From: Antarcticirhabdus aurantiaca
GTDB taxonomy: Bacteria; Pseudomonadota; Alphaproteobacteria; Rhizobiales; Rhizobiaceae
Assembly (NCBI RefSeq): GCF_009765365.1
Contig: NZ_VTOM01000029.1
Span: 1 to 64,000, forward strand
Length of the DNA: 64,000 nucleotides
Direction: 5' to 3'
Shown: one piece after another, positions 8,168-16,603 of the stretch
How positions within the stretch are numbered: position 1 is the stretch's first letter
Layout: every line of letters begins with the position of its first letter
The notes under the pieces: generated by a model
Databases searched by the model: none
The model's input: the letters and a program-made list of their open reading frames with translations, nothing else
What the model was told of the DNA's origin: nothing
Position numbers and translations under genes: made by a program

Positions 8168-9421
8168 TCAGCCCCGGCCGTGCGAGGCGCGCGAGCGGCG
8201 GGCGAGCGAGTCGACGATGACCGCCAGGGCGAGGACGCCGCCGAGGATCATGTAGCGAAGGCTCGACGAGAGGTTCAGGAGCGTCAGCCCGTTCGAGATC
8301 GCCTGGATCACGATGATGCCGAGCAGCGCCGAATAGGCCGAGCCGCGCCCGCCGAAGAGCGAGGTGCCCCCGATCACCGCCGCGGCGATGGCGTTGAGGT
8401 TGACGTCGCCGGCGCCCGCCTGCTGCGAGGCCGAGCCGAGGCGGGCGGCCGACAGGATGCCGCCGAGGGCGGCCAGCGTCGAGCAGAGCACGAAGGCGCT
8501 GAGATAGATGCGTCGCACGTTGATGCCGGCGCGCCGGGCCGCCTCGCGGTTGCCGCCCACCGCCATCATCGAGCGGCCCCACTTGGTGCGGCGGATGGCG
8601 TAGTCCATCGCGACGACGAGGCCGACGAAGAGGGCGAACATCCAGGGCACGCCCCGCCCCTGCGCGAGGTAGAGGACGACGGCGACGAGGCCGATCGTCA
8701 GCGCCGCGGCCTTGGCGACGACGACGCTCGCCGCCCCACCGGTCAGGCCCGCCGCCTGCCGGCGCGCCCGGGCGCGAAGACCGCTCCACAGGAGAGCGGC
8801 GCCGGGCAGGAGCGCCAGGACGAAGGACAGCCCGTTCGGCATGTAGGCGTTCTGTCCGAACACCACGAGCGGCAGGCTGAAGGGCAGGTTGATCGAGCCG
8901 GAGCTTCCCAGCAGGTAGAGCTGGAAGCCGAGAAGCGCGAGGAGGCCCGCCAGCGTCGCGACGAAGGAGGGCATGCCGATGCGGTTGTAGAGCGTGGCGT
9001 AGAGCGCGCCGACGAGCGCGCCGAGGCCGAGCGCCACGACGATCGCCCACGCCACCGGCCAGCCGTGGTTGATCCAGAGCACCCCGAGGATCGCGGAGGC
9101 GAGGCCGGACATGGATCCGACGGACAGGTCGATCTCGCCCAGAAGCAGCACGCAGACGATGCCGAGCGAGATGATGCCCGTCGTCGCGCAGTCGTAGAGG
9201 AGGTTCGACACGTTGCCGGGGCGCAGGAAGACCGGGTTCAGCCCGGTGAAGATCACCGAGATCAGGACGAGGCCGACGGCGACGGGGATCATGCCCAGAT
9301 CCCCGGAGCGCACCCGGTCGAGGAAGCCGCGCAGCGCCCCGCCGAGGCCCTCGTCCTGGCGCAGGCGCGCGTCGGCGCGGTCGAGGGCGCGGCCCGCGAC
9401 GGAGTTCGGGTTCGAGCTCAC
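8168..9421 (-). CDS. Sugar ABC transporter permease (CUT2, XylH/RbsC type)
   Basis: A 417-residue inner-membrane permease with about ten hydrophobic segments. Characteristic CUT2 permease stretches are seen: IISLGIVCVLLLGEIDLSVG early, RTKWGRSMMAVGGNREAARR (the EAA-like coupling loop) in the middle, and AAAVIGGTSLFGGRGSAYSA late. It forms the membrane channel with the upstream single-domain ATPase and periplasmic binding protein. The GTG start at 9421 overlaps the ATPase stop by four bases (GTGA), indicating translational coupling. The length fits xylose-type permeases, which carry a large inserted loop. Confidence 0.92.
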   Translation of the reverse strand: MSSNPNSVAGRALDRADARLRQDEGLGGALRGFLDRVRSGDLGMIPVAVGLVLISVIFTGLNPVFLRPGNVSNLLYDCATTGIISLGIVCVLLLGEIDLSVGSMSGLASAILGVLWINHGWPVAWAIVVALGLGALVGALYATLYNRIGMPSFVATLAGLLALLGFQLYLLGSSGSINLPFSLPLVVFGQNAYMPNGLSFVLALLPGAALLWSGLRARARRQAAGLTGGAASVVVAKAAALTIGLVAVVLYLAQGRGVPWMFALFVGLVVAMDYAIRRTKWGRSMMAVGGNREAARRAGINVRRIYLSAFVLCSTLAALGGILSAARLGSASQQAGAGDVNLNAIAAAVIGGTSLFGGRGSAYSALLGIIVIQAISNGLTLLNLSSSLRYMILGGVLALAVIVDSLARRSRASHGRG

Positions 9422-10239
9422 GCGTGGCCCTCCTGCCTGGCGGCGCGGCGCTCGGCGCGGCGAGACACGGAGTTCTCGGCGGCGCCGGTGATCGCGGCGA
9501 TGAGGTCGTTGTGGGAGTCGTCCGGCGTGAAGACGCCGTTGTTGCGCCCGAGGCGGAGCACCACGATGCGGTCGGCGACGGCGCGCACGTCCTCCATGTT
9601 GTGCGAGATGACGATGACGCCGAGGCCGCGCTCGCGAACCCGCTCGATGAGGTTCAGGACTTCCGCCGTCTGCGCGACGCCGAGGGCGGCCGTCGGCTCG
9701 TCCAGCATGATGAGCTTCGGCTCCAGCAGCAGCGAGCGGGCAATGGCGACCGTCTGGCGCTGACCGCCCGACAAGGAGGCGACGGGCTCGCGGACGGAGG
9801 GGATGCGGGCCGAGAGCTCGTTCAGGAGCGTCCAGGCTCGGACCTCCATCGCGACCTCGTCGAGCTTCCAGGGATTGGCCTCGCGGCCGAGATAGATGTT
9901 GGCGACGACGTCGAGGTTCTCGCACAGAGCGAGGTCCTGGAAGACGGTGGCGATGCCGAGGTCGAGGGCGGCCGACGGGCTCGACAGCGAGACCTCCTGG
10001 CCGTTGAAGCGGATCGTGCCGGACGAGGGATGGTGGACGCCGGCGAGAACCTTGACGAGCGTCGACTTGCCCGCGCCGTTGTCGCCGACGAGCGCCACGA
10101 CCTCGCCGGGATAGACGTCGAGCTCGATGTCGGTGAGCGCGGACACGGCGCCGAAGTTCTTCGACACGTTGCGCAAGGAAATGACCGGCTCGCCGCGGCC
10201 GGGATCGGGCGGGACGGCGGGTGACGCGATGTCGGCCAC
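9418..10239 (-). CDS. Sugar ABC transporter ATP-binding protein (CUT2, single domain)
   Basis: A 273-residue cytoplasmic ATPase. Walker A is GDNGAGKST, the Q-loop region VFQDLALCENLDVVANI, the signature LSGGQRQ, Walker B LIMLDEPTAALG, and the switch His is in VIVISHNMEDV. Unlike RbsA or XylG, it has one nucleotide domain rather than two, as in FrcA-type transporters of alphaproteobacteria, so it probably works as a homodimer. It sits between the binding-protein gene (82 bases, with a strong hairpin) and the permease gene, which it overlaps by four bases. Confidence 0.93.
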   Translation of the reverse strand: MADIASPAVPPDPGRGEPVISLRNVSKNFGAVSALTDIELDVYPGEVVALVGDNGAGKSTLVKVLAGVHHPSSGTIRFNGQEVSLSSPSAALDLGIATVFQDLALCENLDVVANIYLGREANPWKLDEVAMEVRAWTLLNELSARIPSVREPVASLSGGQRQTVAIARSLLLEPKLIMLDEPTAALGVAQTAEVLNLIERVRERGLGVIVISHNMEDVRAVADRIVVLRLGRNNGVFTPDDSHNDLIAAITGAAENSVSRRAERRAARQEGHA

Positions 10240-10272
10240 GGAACGTGCCTCCGGGTACAGGGAACGGGGAAT

Positions 10273-10303
10273 GCCGGCCGCCGCGGGAGGGGCGGCGGCC
10301 GGC
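10273..10303 (-). other. Hairpin after the binding-protein gene
   Basis: GCCGGCCGCCGC (10273-10284) pairs with GCGGCGGCCGGC (10292-10303), a perfect 12-bp stem with a 7-base loop. On the transcribed minus strand it lies between the binding-protein stop and the ATPase start. Such hairpins protect the upstream mRNA segment and raise binding protein over membrane components. Confidence 0.65.
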
Positions 10304-10321
10304 GGCTCCGGGCGTCGGGAG

Positions 10322-11377
10322 TTACTTGATGCCCAGAGCCTCGCAGGCCGCGACGTAGTCGCCGGTGCAGACCGTCGCGGCCGGCGTGATCCCCTTGTCG
10401 AAGATCTCGGCCTTGATGTTCTCCTTGGTGATCACGACCGGCACGAAGAGCTCGGAGGGCGTGTCGTAGAGCGTCGTCTTCGGCTCCGGCGTCTTGCCCT
10501 GGATCATCTGGAAGGCGACGTTGGCGGCGGCGGCCGCGACGATCTCCGAGGGCTTGGAGATCGTGTTGTACTGGTCGCCCGCGATGATCAGCTGGAGCGC
10601 GGCGGTCGTCGCGTCGTTGCCGGTCACCGGCGGCACGGGGTTGACGCCCGCCGCCTTGAAGGCCGCGATTGCGCCGCCCCCGGTGCCGTCGTTGGCGGCC
10701 ACCACGCCCTTGATCTCCTCGCCGAAGCGGGTGATCTGGCCGCTCGCCCACTGCTGCGCCTCCGGCGGCGCCCAGTCCGGCGTGTCGAACTCGGCGAGCG
10801 TCTTGTAGGGGCTGGCGTCGAGTGCGGCGTCGATGCCGTCGCGGATGAGGCCGGCAGCCGCGTCGGTGGGCGAGCCGTTGATCTGGAGGACGCCCGCGCC
10901 ATCCGGCACGCCGCTCGCCTTCAGATGGTCGACGAGCGACTGGGCGATGGCCTGGCCGATGCCCTTGTTGTCGAAGGACACGTAGTAGTCGGCCGGGGTG
11001 TCGGGGATCGGCCGGTCATAGGCGATGACCTTGACGTCCTGGCTGTGGGCCTGCTGGACGAGCGAGGCGGCCGAGGAGGAATCGACGGGATCGAGGACGA
11101 CCACCGTCGCCCCTTGCGCGATCACCGAGTTGAACTGCTGCTGCTGCAGGGCGACGTCGCCGTTGGCGTTCTGGTAGATCACGGTGCAGCCCGAGCAGAG
11201 CTTCTCCATCTCGGCCTTGAAGCCGGGATAGTCGCGCTCCTCGTAGCGGGTCGAGGCCTGGTCGGGCATCAGGAAGGCGACCGTCGCCTCCTGGGCGTGG
11301 CTGAGGCCGGCGGTGCCGGCGAGAAGGCCGAGGGCGAGAACGGCGAGGCCGCCGATCCGGTCGAGGCGATGCGTCAT
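10322..11377 (-). CDS. Sugar ABC transporter substrate-binding protein (CUT2, XylF-like)
   Basis: A periplasmic binding protein of 351 residues. It has a Sec signal peptide (LAVLALGLLAGTAGLSHAQ, cleavage near residue 28) followed by a type I fold: VAFLMPDQASTRYEERDYPG, IYQNANGDVALQQQQF, VVLDPVDSSSAASLV, VIAYDRPIPD, VVAANDGTGGGAI and PVTGNDA. These match the D-xylose/pentose branch. ATG 11377 is chosen because GGGAGA lies 8 bases upstream; a longer frame from 11425 would put residues before the signal peptide. The AraC regulator gene lies upstream on the same strand, 132 bases away. The ligand is inferred to be a pentitol or pentose from the downstream enzymes. Confidence 0.92.
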   Translation of the reverse strand: MTHRLDRIGGLAVLALGLLAGTAGLSHAQEATVAFLMPDQASTRYEERDYPGFKAEMEKLCSGCTVIYQNANGDVALQQQQFNSVIAQGATVVVLDPVDSSSAASLVQQAHSQDVKVIAYDRPIPDTPADYYVSFDNKGIGQAIAQSLVDHLKASGVPDGAGVLQINGSPTDAAAGLIRDGIDAALDASPYKTLAEFDTPDWAPPEAQQWASGQITRFGEEIKGVVAANDGTGGGAIAAFKAAGVNPVPPVTGNDATTAALQLIIAGDQYNTISKPSEIVAAAAANVAFQMIQGKTPEPKTTLYDTPSELFVPVVITKENIKAEIFDKGITPAATVCTGDYVAACEALGIK

Positions 11378-11509
11378 GACAGTGTCTCCCATGTGTTGCG
11401 CTGGCAGGTCGGGCGTTTCGGGCACGCCGGGCCCATCACGGCGACCGCGCCTCCCATGCGCGGTGTCGTCCGAGTTCGAAGGTGATCGGGCGCCGCGCCC
11501 CTCGACGGG

Positions 11510-12394
11510 TCAGGCGGCGAAGGACAGGCTTTGATTGCGCCGCGACAGGCTCCGGAAGCGCGAGGGCGACATGCCCTTCTGAGCGAGGAACTGGCGGTTG
11601 AAGTTCGATACGTTGTTGTAGCCGGCCGAGAAGCAGATGTCGGTGATCGAGCGGTCCGGGTCGCTGGTCAGGAGCTGGCAGGCGAGGTTGACGCGCAGGC
11701 GGTTGACGTACTGGACGAGCGTCATGCCGGTGTGGCGGCGGAAGGCGCGCGAGAAGGTGCTCGGGCTGCGGCCGGAAATCGCCGCGAGGTCGCCTTCGGT
11801 GAAGTCCTGCGTCAGGTGCTCGTTGATGAAGGCGAGCGCCTCGTTGACGCCCCCGCTCATGAAGCCGGAGGGGTCCGGCAAATAGCTCGCGCTCGTCAGC
11901 GGCCGGGCGTCGGCGTCGTTGGCGAGGACGTCCATCAGCGACATGAACAGCGCGAGGCGGCCGAGGCCCGCGGCGCCCACGATCGCCTCCATCAGCGCGC
12001 CGGCCGCGGCGGTGGCCTCGGCGCCGAACAGGACGCCCCGGCGGCTGCGCTCCAGAAGGTCGGCGCAGGCGGCGAATTCGGGAAGGGCGCGCGTCGTCTC
12101 GCCCACGAAGCCTTCGGAGAACTGGACGATGCGGCAGCGCAGCGCGATCGCTTCGCCCGAGGGAACGTCGCTGACCCAGTTGTGCGGAAGGTTCGGCCCG
12201 GTCAGGACGAGGTTGCCCGGCTCGAAGGCGCCGATGAAGTCGCCGACGAAATAGTCGCCCTTGGTCGCGACGACGTGGTGGATCTCGTATTCGGGGTGGA
12301 AGTGCCAGCGGACCGTGTGGAACGGATAGCCGTGCACCCACGCCTTGAACGACTCACCTTGCCTGATCTGGACGAGCTCCAGGTCCGGATGCAT
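11510..12394 (-). CDS. AraC-family transcriptional regulator
   Basis: A 294-residue regulator with an N-terminal cupin sensor (WHFHPEYEIHHVV and GPNLPHNWVSD are its His-rich strands). The C-terminal half holds two helix-turn-helix motifs (FTEGDLAAISGRSPSTFSRA and SITDICFSAGYNNVSNFNRQ), then FLAQKGMSPSRFR, the usual AraC end. It is the first gene of the minus-strand sugar cluster and most likely activates the transporter, dehydrogenase and kinase genes behind it when their sugar is bound. The 11378-11509 gap would hold the controlled promoter. Confidence 0.93.
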   Translation of the reverse strand: MHPDLELVQIRQGESFKAWVHGYPFHTVRWHFHPEYEIHHVVATKGDYFVGDFIGAFEPGNLVLTGPNLPHNWVSDVPSGEAIALRCRIVQFSEGFVGETTRALPEFAACADLLERSRRGVLFGAEATAAAGALMEAIVGAAGLGRLALFMSLMDVLANDADARPLTSASYLPDPSGFMSGGVNEALAFINEHLTQDFTEGDLAAISGRSPSTFSRAFRRHTGMTLVQYVNRLRVNLACQLLTSDPDRSITDICFSAGYNNVSNFNRQFLAQKGMSPSRFRSLSRRNQSLSFAA

Positions 12395-12779
12395 GTCGGA
12401 TCCTCCCGGCGCCCGCTTCCGTTTCGAAGCCTCCCGGCGCCCTGCCGCAGGAGCGCGTTCCCCGCCCTCTGCGACCCTGAACCTACGAGAGCCGCGGGTG
12501 CCGGGCTACCTCGCGCTTTTCCGCCGATCGATACTTTTTTGTCGTTCCAAACGAGACGCGTTGCATCAATGCCGCACAGACGGGCGGAACGGCAATCACG
12601 GGTGCGTCGCGCAGGCGGAGTGCGGATGGGACTCGCTTCGGCATGATGTCCGGAAGGGAGAGGTCCGCGCCGGAGGTTCGAGGCTGCCCCGTCACCGAAC
12701 TCGTGGGGCGAAAAACGAAAGGCCCGGCAGCAGGGCTGCCGGGCCTCCGAGGTATTTTCCGTAACCGGAACTGATCCGC
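12395..12779. other. Intergenic with terminator and AraC promoter region
   Basis: The right half holds the terminator hairpin of the secreted-protein gene (12708-12746). The left half, including an AT-rich patch around 12530-12550, is the likely promoter of the AraC gene. No gene is supported. Confidence 0.5.
12708..12746 (-). terminator. Rho-independent terminator of the Ser/Gly-rich gene
   Basis: AGGCCCGGCAG (12720-12730) pairs with CTGCCGGGCCT (12736-12746), an 11-bp stem with loop CAGGG. On the minus strand it is followed by TTTCGTTTTTCG, a good U-tract. It lies 34 bases after the stop of the minus-strand gene. Confidence 0.85.
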
Positions 12780-13172
12780 TTACTGGGACGAGGACGCGCC
12801 GCTCGACGAGGTCGCGCCATTGTTGGTGGGGTTGTCGCACTGGACGTCCTCGCCGCCCGGCACGTTGTCCGTCCCGCCGCAGGTGTCGCTGCCGGTGCCG
12901 CCCGACGCCGTCGATCCCGAAGCGGCCGACGCCGCTCCCGAGGCGCCCGATGAGCTGTCGTCTCCTGCCGTGGTGCCGTTGTCGCCACCCGTCGTGCCGT
13001 CGTCGCCCGAGGTGCCGCCGGTGTCGCCGGACGTGCCGCCGCTGTCGCCGCTCGAGCTCGACGACGATCCGCCGGAGTCCTGCGCGAAGGCGATCGCCGG
13101 GGCGCTCGCGGCCATCGCGAGGCCGACCGCCGCGGCCAAGCCTGTCCTGCGGACGATGTCAAAATCGATCAT
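12780..13172 (-). CDS. Secreted Ser/Gly/Thr-rich low-complexity protein
   Basis: A 130-residue protein with a clear signal peptide (LAAAVGLAMAASAPAIAFAQ, cleavage near residue 31). The mature part is almost wholly Ser, Gly, Thr and Asp (runs such as SSSSSSGDSGGTSGDTGGTS). Near the C-terminus is a short stretch with two Cys (DTCGGTD and DVQCDNP) that could form a disulfide. It starts after AGAGGAACG and has its own terminator, so it is a genuine single-gene unit. It is probably a disordered periplasmic or surface protein. The function is unknown, and homology would be masked by low complexity. Confidence 0.75.
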   Translation of the reverse strand: MIDFDIVRRTGLAAAVGLAMAASAPAIAFAQDSGGSSSSSSGDSGGTSGDTGGTSGDDGTTGGDNGTTAGDDSSSGASGAASAASGSTASGGTGSDTCGGTDNVPGGEDVQCDNPTNNGATSSSGASSSQ

Positions 13173-13329
13173 TGGTCTCGTTCCTCTCCATCAGTGTGAC
13201 GATCAACCGCTCGATCAACGGCAATGTTCCGCGGGGCGAAACGCCGCGGCGGCGCGGATTCGTTAGCCAAGCCGATCCGGCCAAGCACCGTTCCGGCCGC
13301 TTCTTGACTCGGCAACCGCCCTGATGTCT

Positions 13330-13342
13330 GTTGTCTGATAAC
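13330..13342. promoter_or_regulatory. Near-palindrome, candidate GntR operator
   Basis: GTTGTC-T-GATAAC is a near-perfect inverted repeat (one mismatch) 23 bases before the GntR/FCD gene. FCD-type GntR proteins commonly bind short sites with TTGT...ACAA-like ends near their own promoters. The site lies in the region shared with the divergent secreted-protein gene. Confidence 0.5.
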
Positions 13343-13365
13343 TTTCAGGCGGCAGCGAGGGGGTC

Positions 13366-14079
13366 ATGTCGGGGAGCGTCACGGGACTGCCGCGCCTACC
13401 CCCGGCCAACCGCACGCGGGACGCCATCAACGTCATTGCGGAATACATTTCCCGCACCGGCCTCAAGCCGAACGAGCGCCTTCCCACCGAGCACGAGGTG
13501 ATGGCGGCCCTCGGCATCGGGCGCTCGACGGTCCGCGAGGTCATGCGTCACTTCCAGGCGCTCGGCGTCGTCGAGACGCGGCGCGGCTCCGGCTCCTTCC
13601 TCCTGAAGCCGGTCTCGGCCGCGACCGTCCACGTGCCGCTGTCCTTCGATCCCGGGCCGGTGCGCGACGGCCTCCTGCAAACGCTGGACGTGCGCCGCGG
13701 CCTGGAGGTCGAGGCGAGCATGCTGGCGGCGGTCCGGGCCGACGCGGACGACATCGCGAAGATGCGGGCGACGCTGGAGGAGATGGAGCGCGTCCACCTG
13801 GAAAAGGGCACGGCGGGGCGCGAGGACCTCGCCTTCCACCTGTCGATCTACGACGCCACCCACAACCCGCTCTTCGGCCAGATCATGGAGCAAATGCGCG
13901 GCGCCTTCGAGAGCTTCTTCGAGAAGCCCTTCGACCGGCCCGACTTCGCGCGCCGCTCCTTTCCCTTCCACCGCGAGCTCTTCGACGCGATCGCCGGGCG
14001 CGATGCCCCCCTCGCCCGCGAAAAGACGCTGCAGATCCTCGCCATCGTCGAGGAAGACATCAAGGACATGTCGAAATGA
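13366..14079 (+). CDS. GntR-family regulator, FadR/FCD type
   Basis: A 237-residue repressor-type regulator. The N-terminal winged helix has LPTEHEVMAALGIGRSTVRE as recognition motif and the wing VVETRRGSGSFLL. The C-terminal helical FCD domain has RRGLEVEASMLAAVRADADD, DLAFHLSIYDATHNPL (the D-x-x-x-H metal/ligand motif) and FPFHRELFDAI. Its stop overlaps the next gene (ATGA), so it forms an operon with the PLP enzyme and probably with the CUT1 transporter. It likely senses the transported compound or a breakdown product. Confidence 0.92.
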   Translation: MSGSVTGLPRLPPANRTRDAINVIAEYISRTGLKPNERLPTEHEVMAALGIGRSTVREVMRHFQALGVVETRRGSGSFLLKPVSAATVHVPLSFDPGPVRDGLLQTLDVRRGLEVEASMLAAVRADADDIAKMRATLEEMERVHLEKGTAGREDLAFHLSIYDATHNPLFGQIMEQMRGAFESFFEKPFDRPDFARRSFPFHRELFDAIAGRDAPLAREKTLQILAIVEEDIKDMSK

Positions 14080-15245
14080 CCGACGGGGCCGACTGGCTCG
14101 ATCTCGCATCCGGCATCGTCGCCCACGACGCGCCGAACCCCTATGCCGCGGTCGTGCCCCCGATCGTCCAGACCTCGCTCTTCACCTTCGGCTCCTATGC
14201 CGAGATGGAAGGCGTCTACCGCGGAGAGGTGCAGCGCCCGACCTATTCGCGCGGGCTCAACCCGACGACGCGGATCTTCGAGGAGAAGGTGGCGGCCCTC
14301 GAAGGCGCCGAGGACGCCCTCTCCTTCGCCAGCGGCATGGCGGCGATCGCCTCGACGGTGCTGACCTTCGTGTCGCCCGGCGAGCGGATCGTGGCCGTTC
14401 GCCACGTCTATCCCGACGCCTACCGCCTGTTCGAGACCTTCGCCAAGCGCATGGGCATCGCCGTGACTTACGTCGACGGGCTCGACGAGGACGCAGTCGC
14501 CAGGGCCCTGCCCGGCGCCAAGCTCTTCTACATGGAAAGCCCGACGAGCTGGGTCATGGAGGCGCACGACGTCGGTGCGCTCGCGCGCCTCGCGCGCGAG
14601 GCCGGCGTCATGACGGTGATCGACAATTCCTGGGCCTCGCCGGTCTTCCAGACGCCGATTGCGCTCGGCGTCGACCTCGTCCTCCATTCGGCCTCGAAGT
14701 ATCTCGGCGGCCACAGCGACGTCGTCGCCGGCGTCGTCGCGGGGTCGAAGGCGCTGGTCGGGCGCATCCGCGGCGAGACCCACCCCTATCTTGGCGGCAA
14801 GCTCTCGCCCTTCGACGGCTGGCTCCTCGTCCGCGGCCTGCGCACGCTTCCCCTGCGCATGAAGGCGCACGAGGCGGCGGCCCTTTCCATCGCGCGGCGC
14901 CTGAAGAGCCACGAGGCGGTGGAGAGCGTCGCGCATCCGGGCCTTGCCAACGCGCTGCCGCCGGGGCTTCGCGGCACCTCCGGCCTCTTCTCCTTCGTTT
15001 TTCGCGACGGCGTCGACGTCGTGCGCTTCGCCGACACGCTCTCGACCTTCGCGCTCGGGGTGAGCTGGGGCGGCCACGAGAGCCTGGCGGTTCCCGGCGC
15101 CATCGTGCGCGCGCAGGCGGCGCAGCCGAACTCGGCGCTCGCCTTCGGCATCCATCCGCGCTCCGTGCGCCTCCACGTCGGCCTCGAAGGCGAGGCGCTC
15201 CTGTGGAGCGACCTCGAAGCCGCCATCGCGGCCGCAACGCTCTGA
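14076..15245 (+). CDS. Cys/Met-metabolism PLP-dependent enzyme (cystathionine lyase/synthase family)
   Basis: A 389-residue cytoplasmic enzyme of the trans-sulfuration family. It shows PPIVQTSLFTF, TYSRGLNPTTRIFEEKVAALE, FASGMAAI (PLP phosphate loop), YMESPTSWVME, VIDNSWASP (Asp binding the pyridine N) and LHSASKYLGGHSD with the PLP lysine Lys208. Late motifs include VSWGGHESL and RLHVGLE. Members eliminate or replace groups on cysteine, homocysteine or cystathionine side chains. It lies between a GntR regulator (4-base overlap) and a CUT1 sugar importer, an unusual setting. It may split a C-S bond in the imported compound. The substrate is unknown. Confidence 0.9.
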   Translation: MTDGADWLDLASGIVAHDAPNPYAAVVPPIVQTSLFTFGSYAEMEGVYRGEVQRPTYSRGLNPTTRIFEEKVAALEGAEDALSFASGMAAIASTVLTFVSPGERIVAVRHVYPDAYRLFETFAKRMGIAVTYVDGLDEDAVARALPGAKLFYMESPTSWVMEAHDVGALARLAREAGVMTVIDNSWASPVFQTPIALGVDLVLHSASKYLGGHSDVVAGVVAGSKALVGRIRGETHPYLGGKLSPFDGWLLVRGLRTLPLRMKAHEAAALSIARRLKSHEAVESVAHPGLANALPPGLRGTSGLFSFVFRDGVDVVRFADTLSTFALGVSWGGHESLAVPGAIVRAQAAQPNSALAFGIHPRSVRLHVGLEGEALLWSDLEAAIAAATL

Positions 15246-15276
15246 ACCATCAACGACGAACCAAGGGAGGAATGAC

Positions 15277-16530
15277 ATGATTAGGACGCTTCTCGCCGCG
15301 ACGATGCTCGCGGGACTCTTCGCCAGCCCAAGCCTCGCTCAGACCCTCAAGCTGACCGAGGTCATCACCAGCCCCGAGCGCACCGCGACGCTGAAGGAGA
15401 TCGTTTCGACCTTCGAGCAGCAGAACCCCGGCGTGACGGTGGAGATCACCTCGCTGCCCTGGGGCGAGGCCTTCGAGAAGTTCGCAACCACCGTCTCGGC
15501 CGGCGAGACGCCCGACGTCGTCGAGATGCCCGACACCTGGCTCGCGCTCTACGCCAAGAACGGCGCGCTGGAGAACCTCGAGCCCTATCTCGAAAAGTGG
15601 GAGCACACCGCCGGCCTCAACGAGCGCGCGCTCCAGTTCGCCCGCGCCGTCGACGACACGGCCTACATGCTGCCCTACGGCTTCTACCTGCGCGCGATGT
15701 TCTACAACAAGGACGTCTTCAAGGCCGCCGGCGTCGAGGCGCCTCCGACGACGCTCGACGAGTTCACCGCCGCCGCCGAGAAGATCAAGGCCGCCGGCAA
15801 GGCGGCCTACTGCCTGCGCGGCGGTCCCGGCGGCCTCAACGGCTGGGTCATGTTCGGCGCCACGATGAACGGCGACAACGCGTTCTTCACGCAGGACGGC
15901 ACCTCGACCTTCAGCCAGGACGGCTGGGTGAAGGGCCTCACCTACGTCGTCGACCTTTACAAGAACGGCTACGCCCCGAAGGACTCGATCAACTGGGGCT
16001 TCAACGAGATCGTCGCGGGCTTCTATTCCGGCACCTGCGCCATGCTCGACCAGGACCCGGACGCGCTGATCGCCGTCGACGAGCACCTGACCCCCGAGCA
16101 GTACGGCGTCGCGCCCATGCCCAAGGGGCCCGCGGGCAAGGCCTTTCCGACGATCGGCTATGCCGGCTGGTCGATGTTCGCGTCGAGCGAGAACAAAAAC
16201 CTCGCCTGGAAGCTCATCGCCGCTCTCGAAGGACCAGAGGGCAACATCGCCTGGAACAAGCGCACCGGCGCGCTGCCGATCCACAAGTCGGCGGAGAACG
16301 ACCCCTTCTACGCGCAGGACAAGTTCAAGGGCTGGTTCGAGGAGCTGTCCGACCCGAACGTCGTCCCCACCGTGATGCCGACCGACCTCGAGGAGTTCGC
16401 CTTCTTCAAGGACTCGCTTGTCATCAAGACTAGCCAGGAAGCGCTTCTCGGCTCGATCGCGCCGGAAGATCTGGCCAAGCAGTGGGCGGAGTACCTGACC
16501 GCTGCCAAGCAGAAGCAGATGGGCAACTGA
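15277..16530 (+). CDS. CUT1 ABC transporter substrate-binding protein
   Basis: A 417-residue periplasmic binding protein (bacterial extracellular solute-binding family 1, MalE/UgpB group). The signal peptide is LLAATMLAGLFASPSLAQ. The mature part has NPGVTVEITSLPWGEAFEKF, ETPDVVEMPDTW, YMLPYGFYLRAMFYNKDVFK and GYAGWSMFASSENKNLAWKL. The start follows GGGAGGAATGAC. The ligand is probably a sugar or glycoside but cannot be read. An 11-bp hairpin separates it from the permease genes, consistent with higher expression of this component. Confidence 0.92.
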   Translation: MIRTLLAATMLAGLFASPSLAQTLKLTEVITSPERTATLKEIVSTFEQQNPGVTVEITSLPWGEAFEKFATTVSAGETPDVVEMPDTWLALYAKNGALENLEPYLEKWEHTAGLNERALQFARAVDDTAYMLPYGFYLRAMFYNKDVFKAAGVEAPPTTLDEFTAAAEKIKAAGKAAYCLRGGPGGLNGWVMFGATMNGDNAFFTQDGTSTFSQDGWVKGLTYVVDLYKNGYAPKDSINWGFNEIVAGFYSGTCAMLDQDPDALIAVDEHLTPEQYGVAPMPKGPAGKAFPTIGYAGWSMFASSENKNLAWKLIAALEGPEGNIAWNKRTGALPIHKSAENDPFYAQDKFKGWFEELSDPNVVPTVMPTDLEEFAFFKDSLVIKTSQEALLGSIAPEDLAKQWAEYLTAAKQKQMGN

Positions 16531-16546
16531 GCCTTTCGCGCCTCGA

Positions 16547-16573
16547 CGAAGGGCGGCACCGCGCCGCCCTTCG
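16547..16573 (+). other. Hairpin after the CUT1 binding-protein gene
   Basis: CGAAGGGCGGC (16547-16557) and GCCGCCCTTCG (16563-16573) make a perfect 11-bp stem with a 5-base loop, 17 bases after the binding-protein stop and 31 before the permease start. There is no T-tract. It probably stabilises the upstream message or partly terminates transcription. Confidence 0.65.
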
Positions 16574-16603
16574 CCTCCCTCTCCCATCCGCGACGAAGCG
16601 CTC

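Noticed and set aside
5590-9763. Very long plus-strand open frames opposite the sugar operon
   Set aside because: They are Arg/Ala/Glu-rich mirror frames of well-supported minus-strand genes with family motifs.
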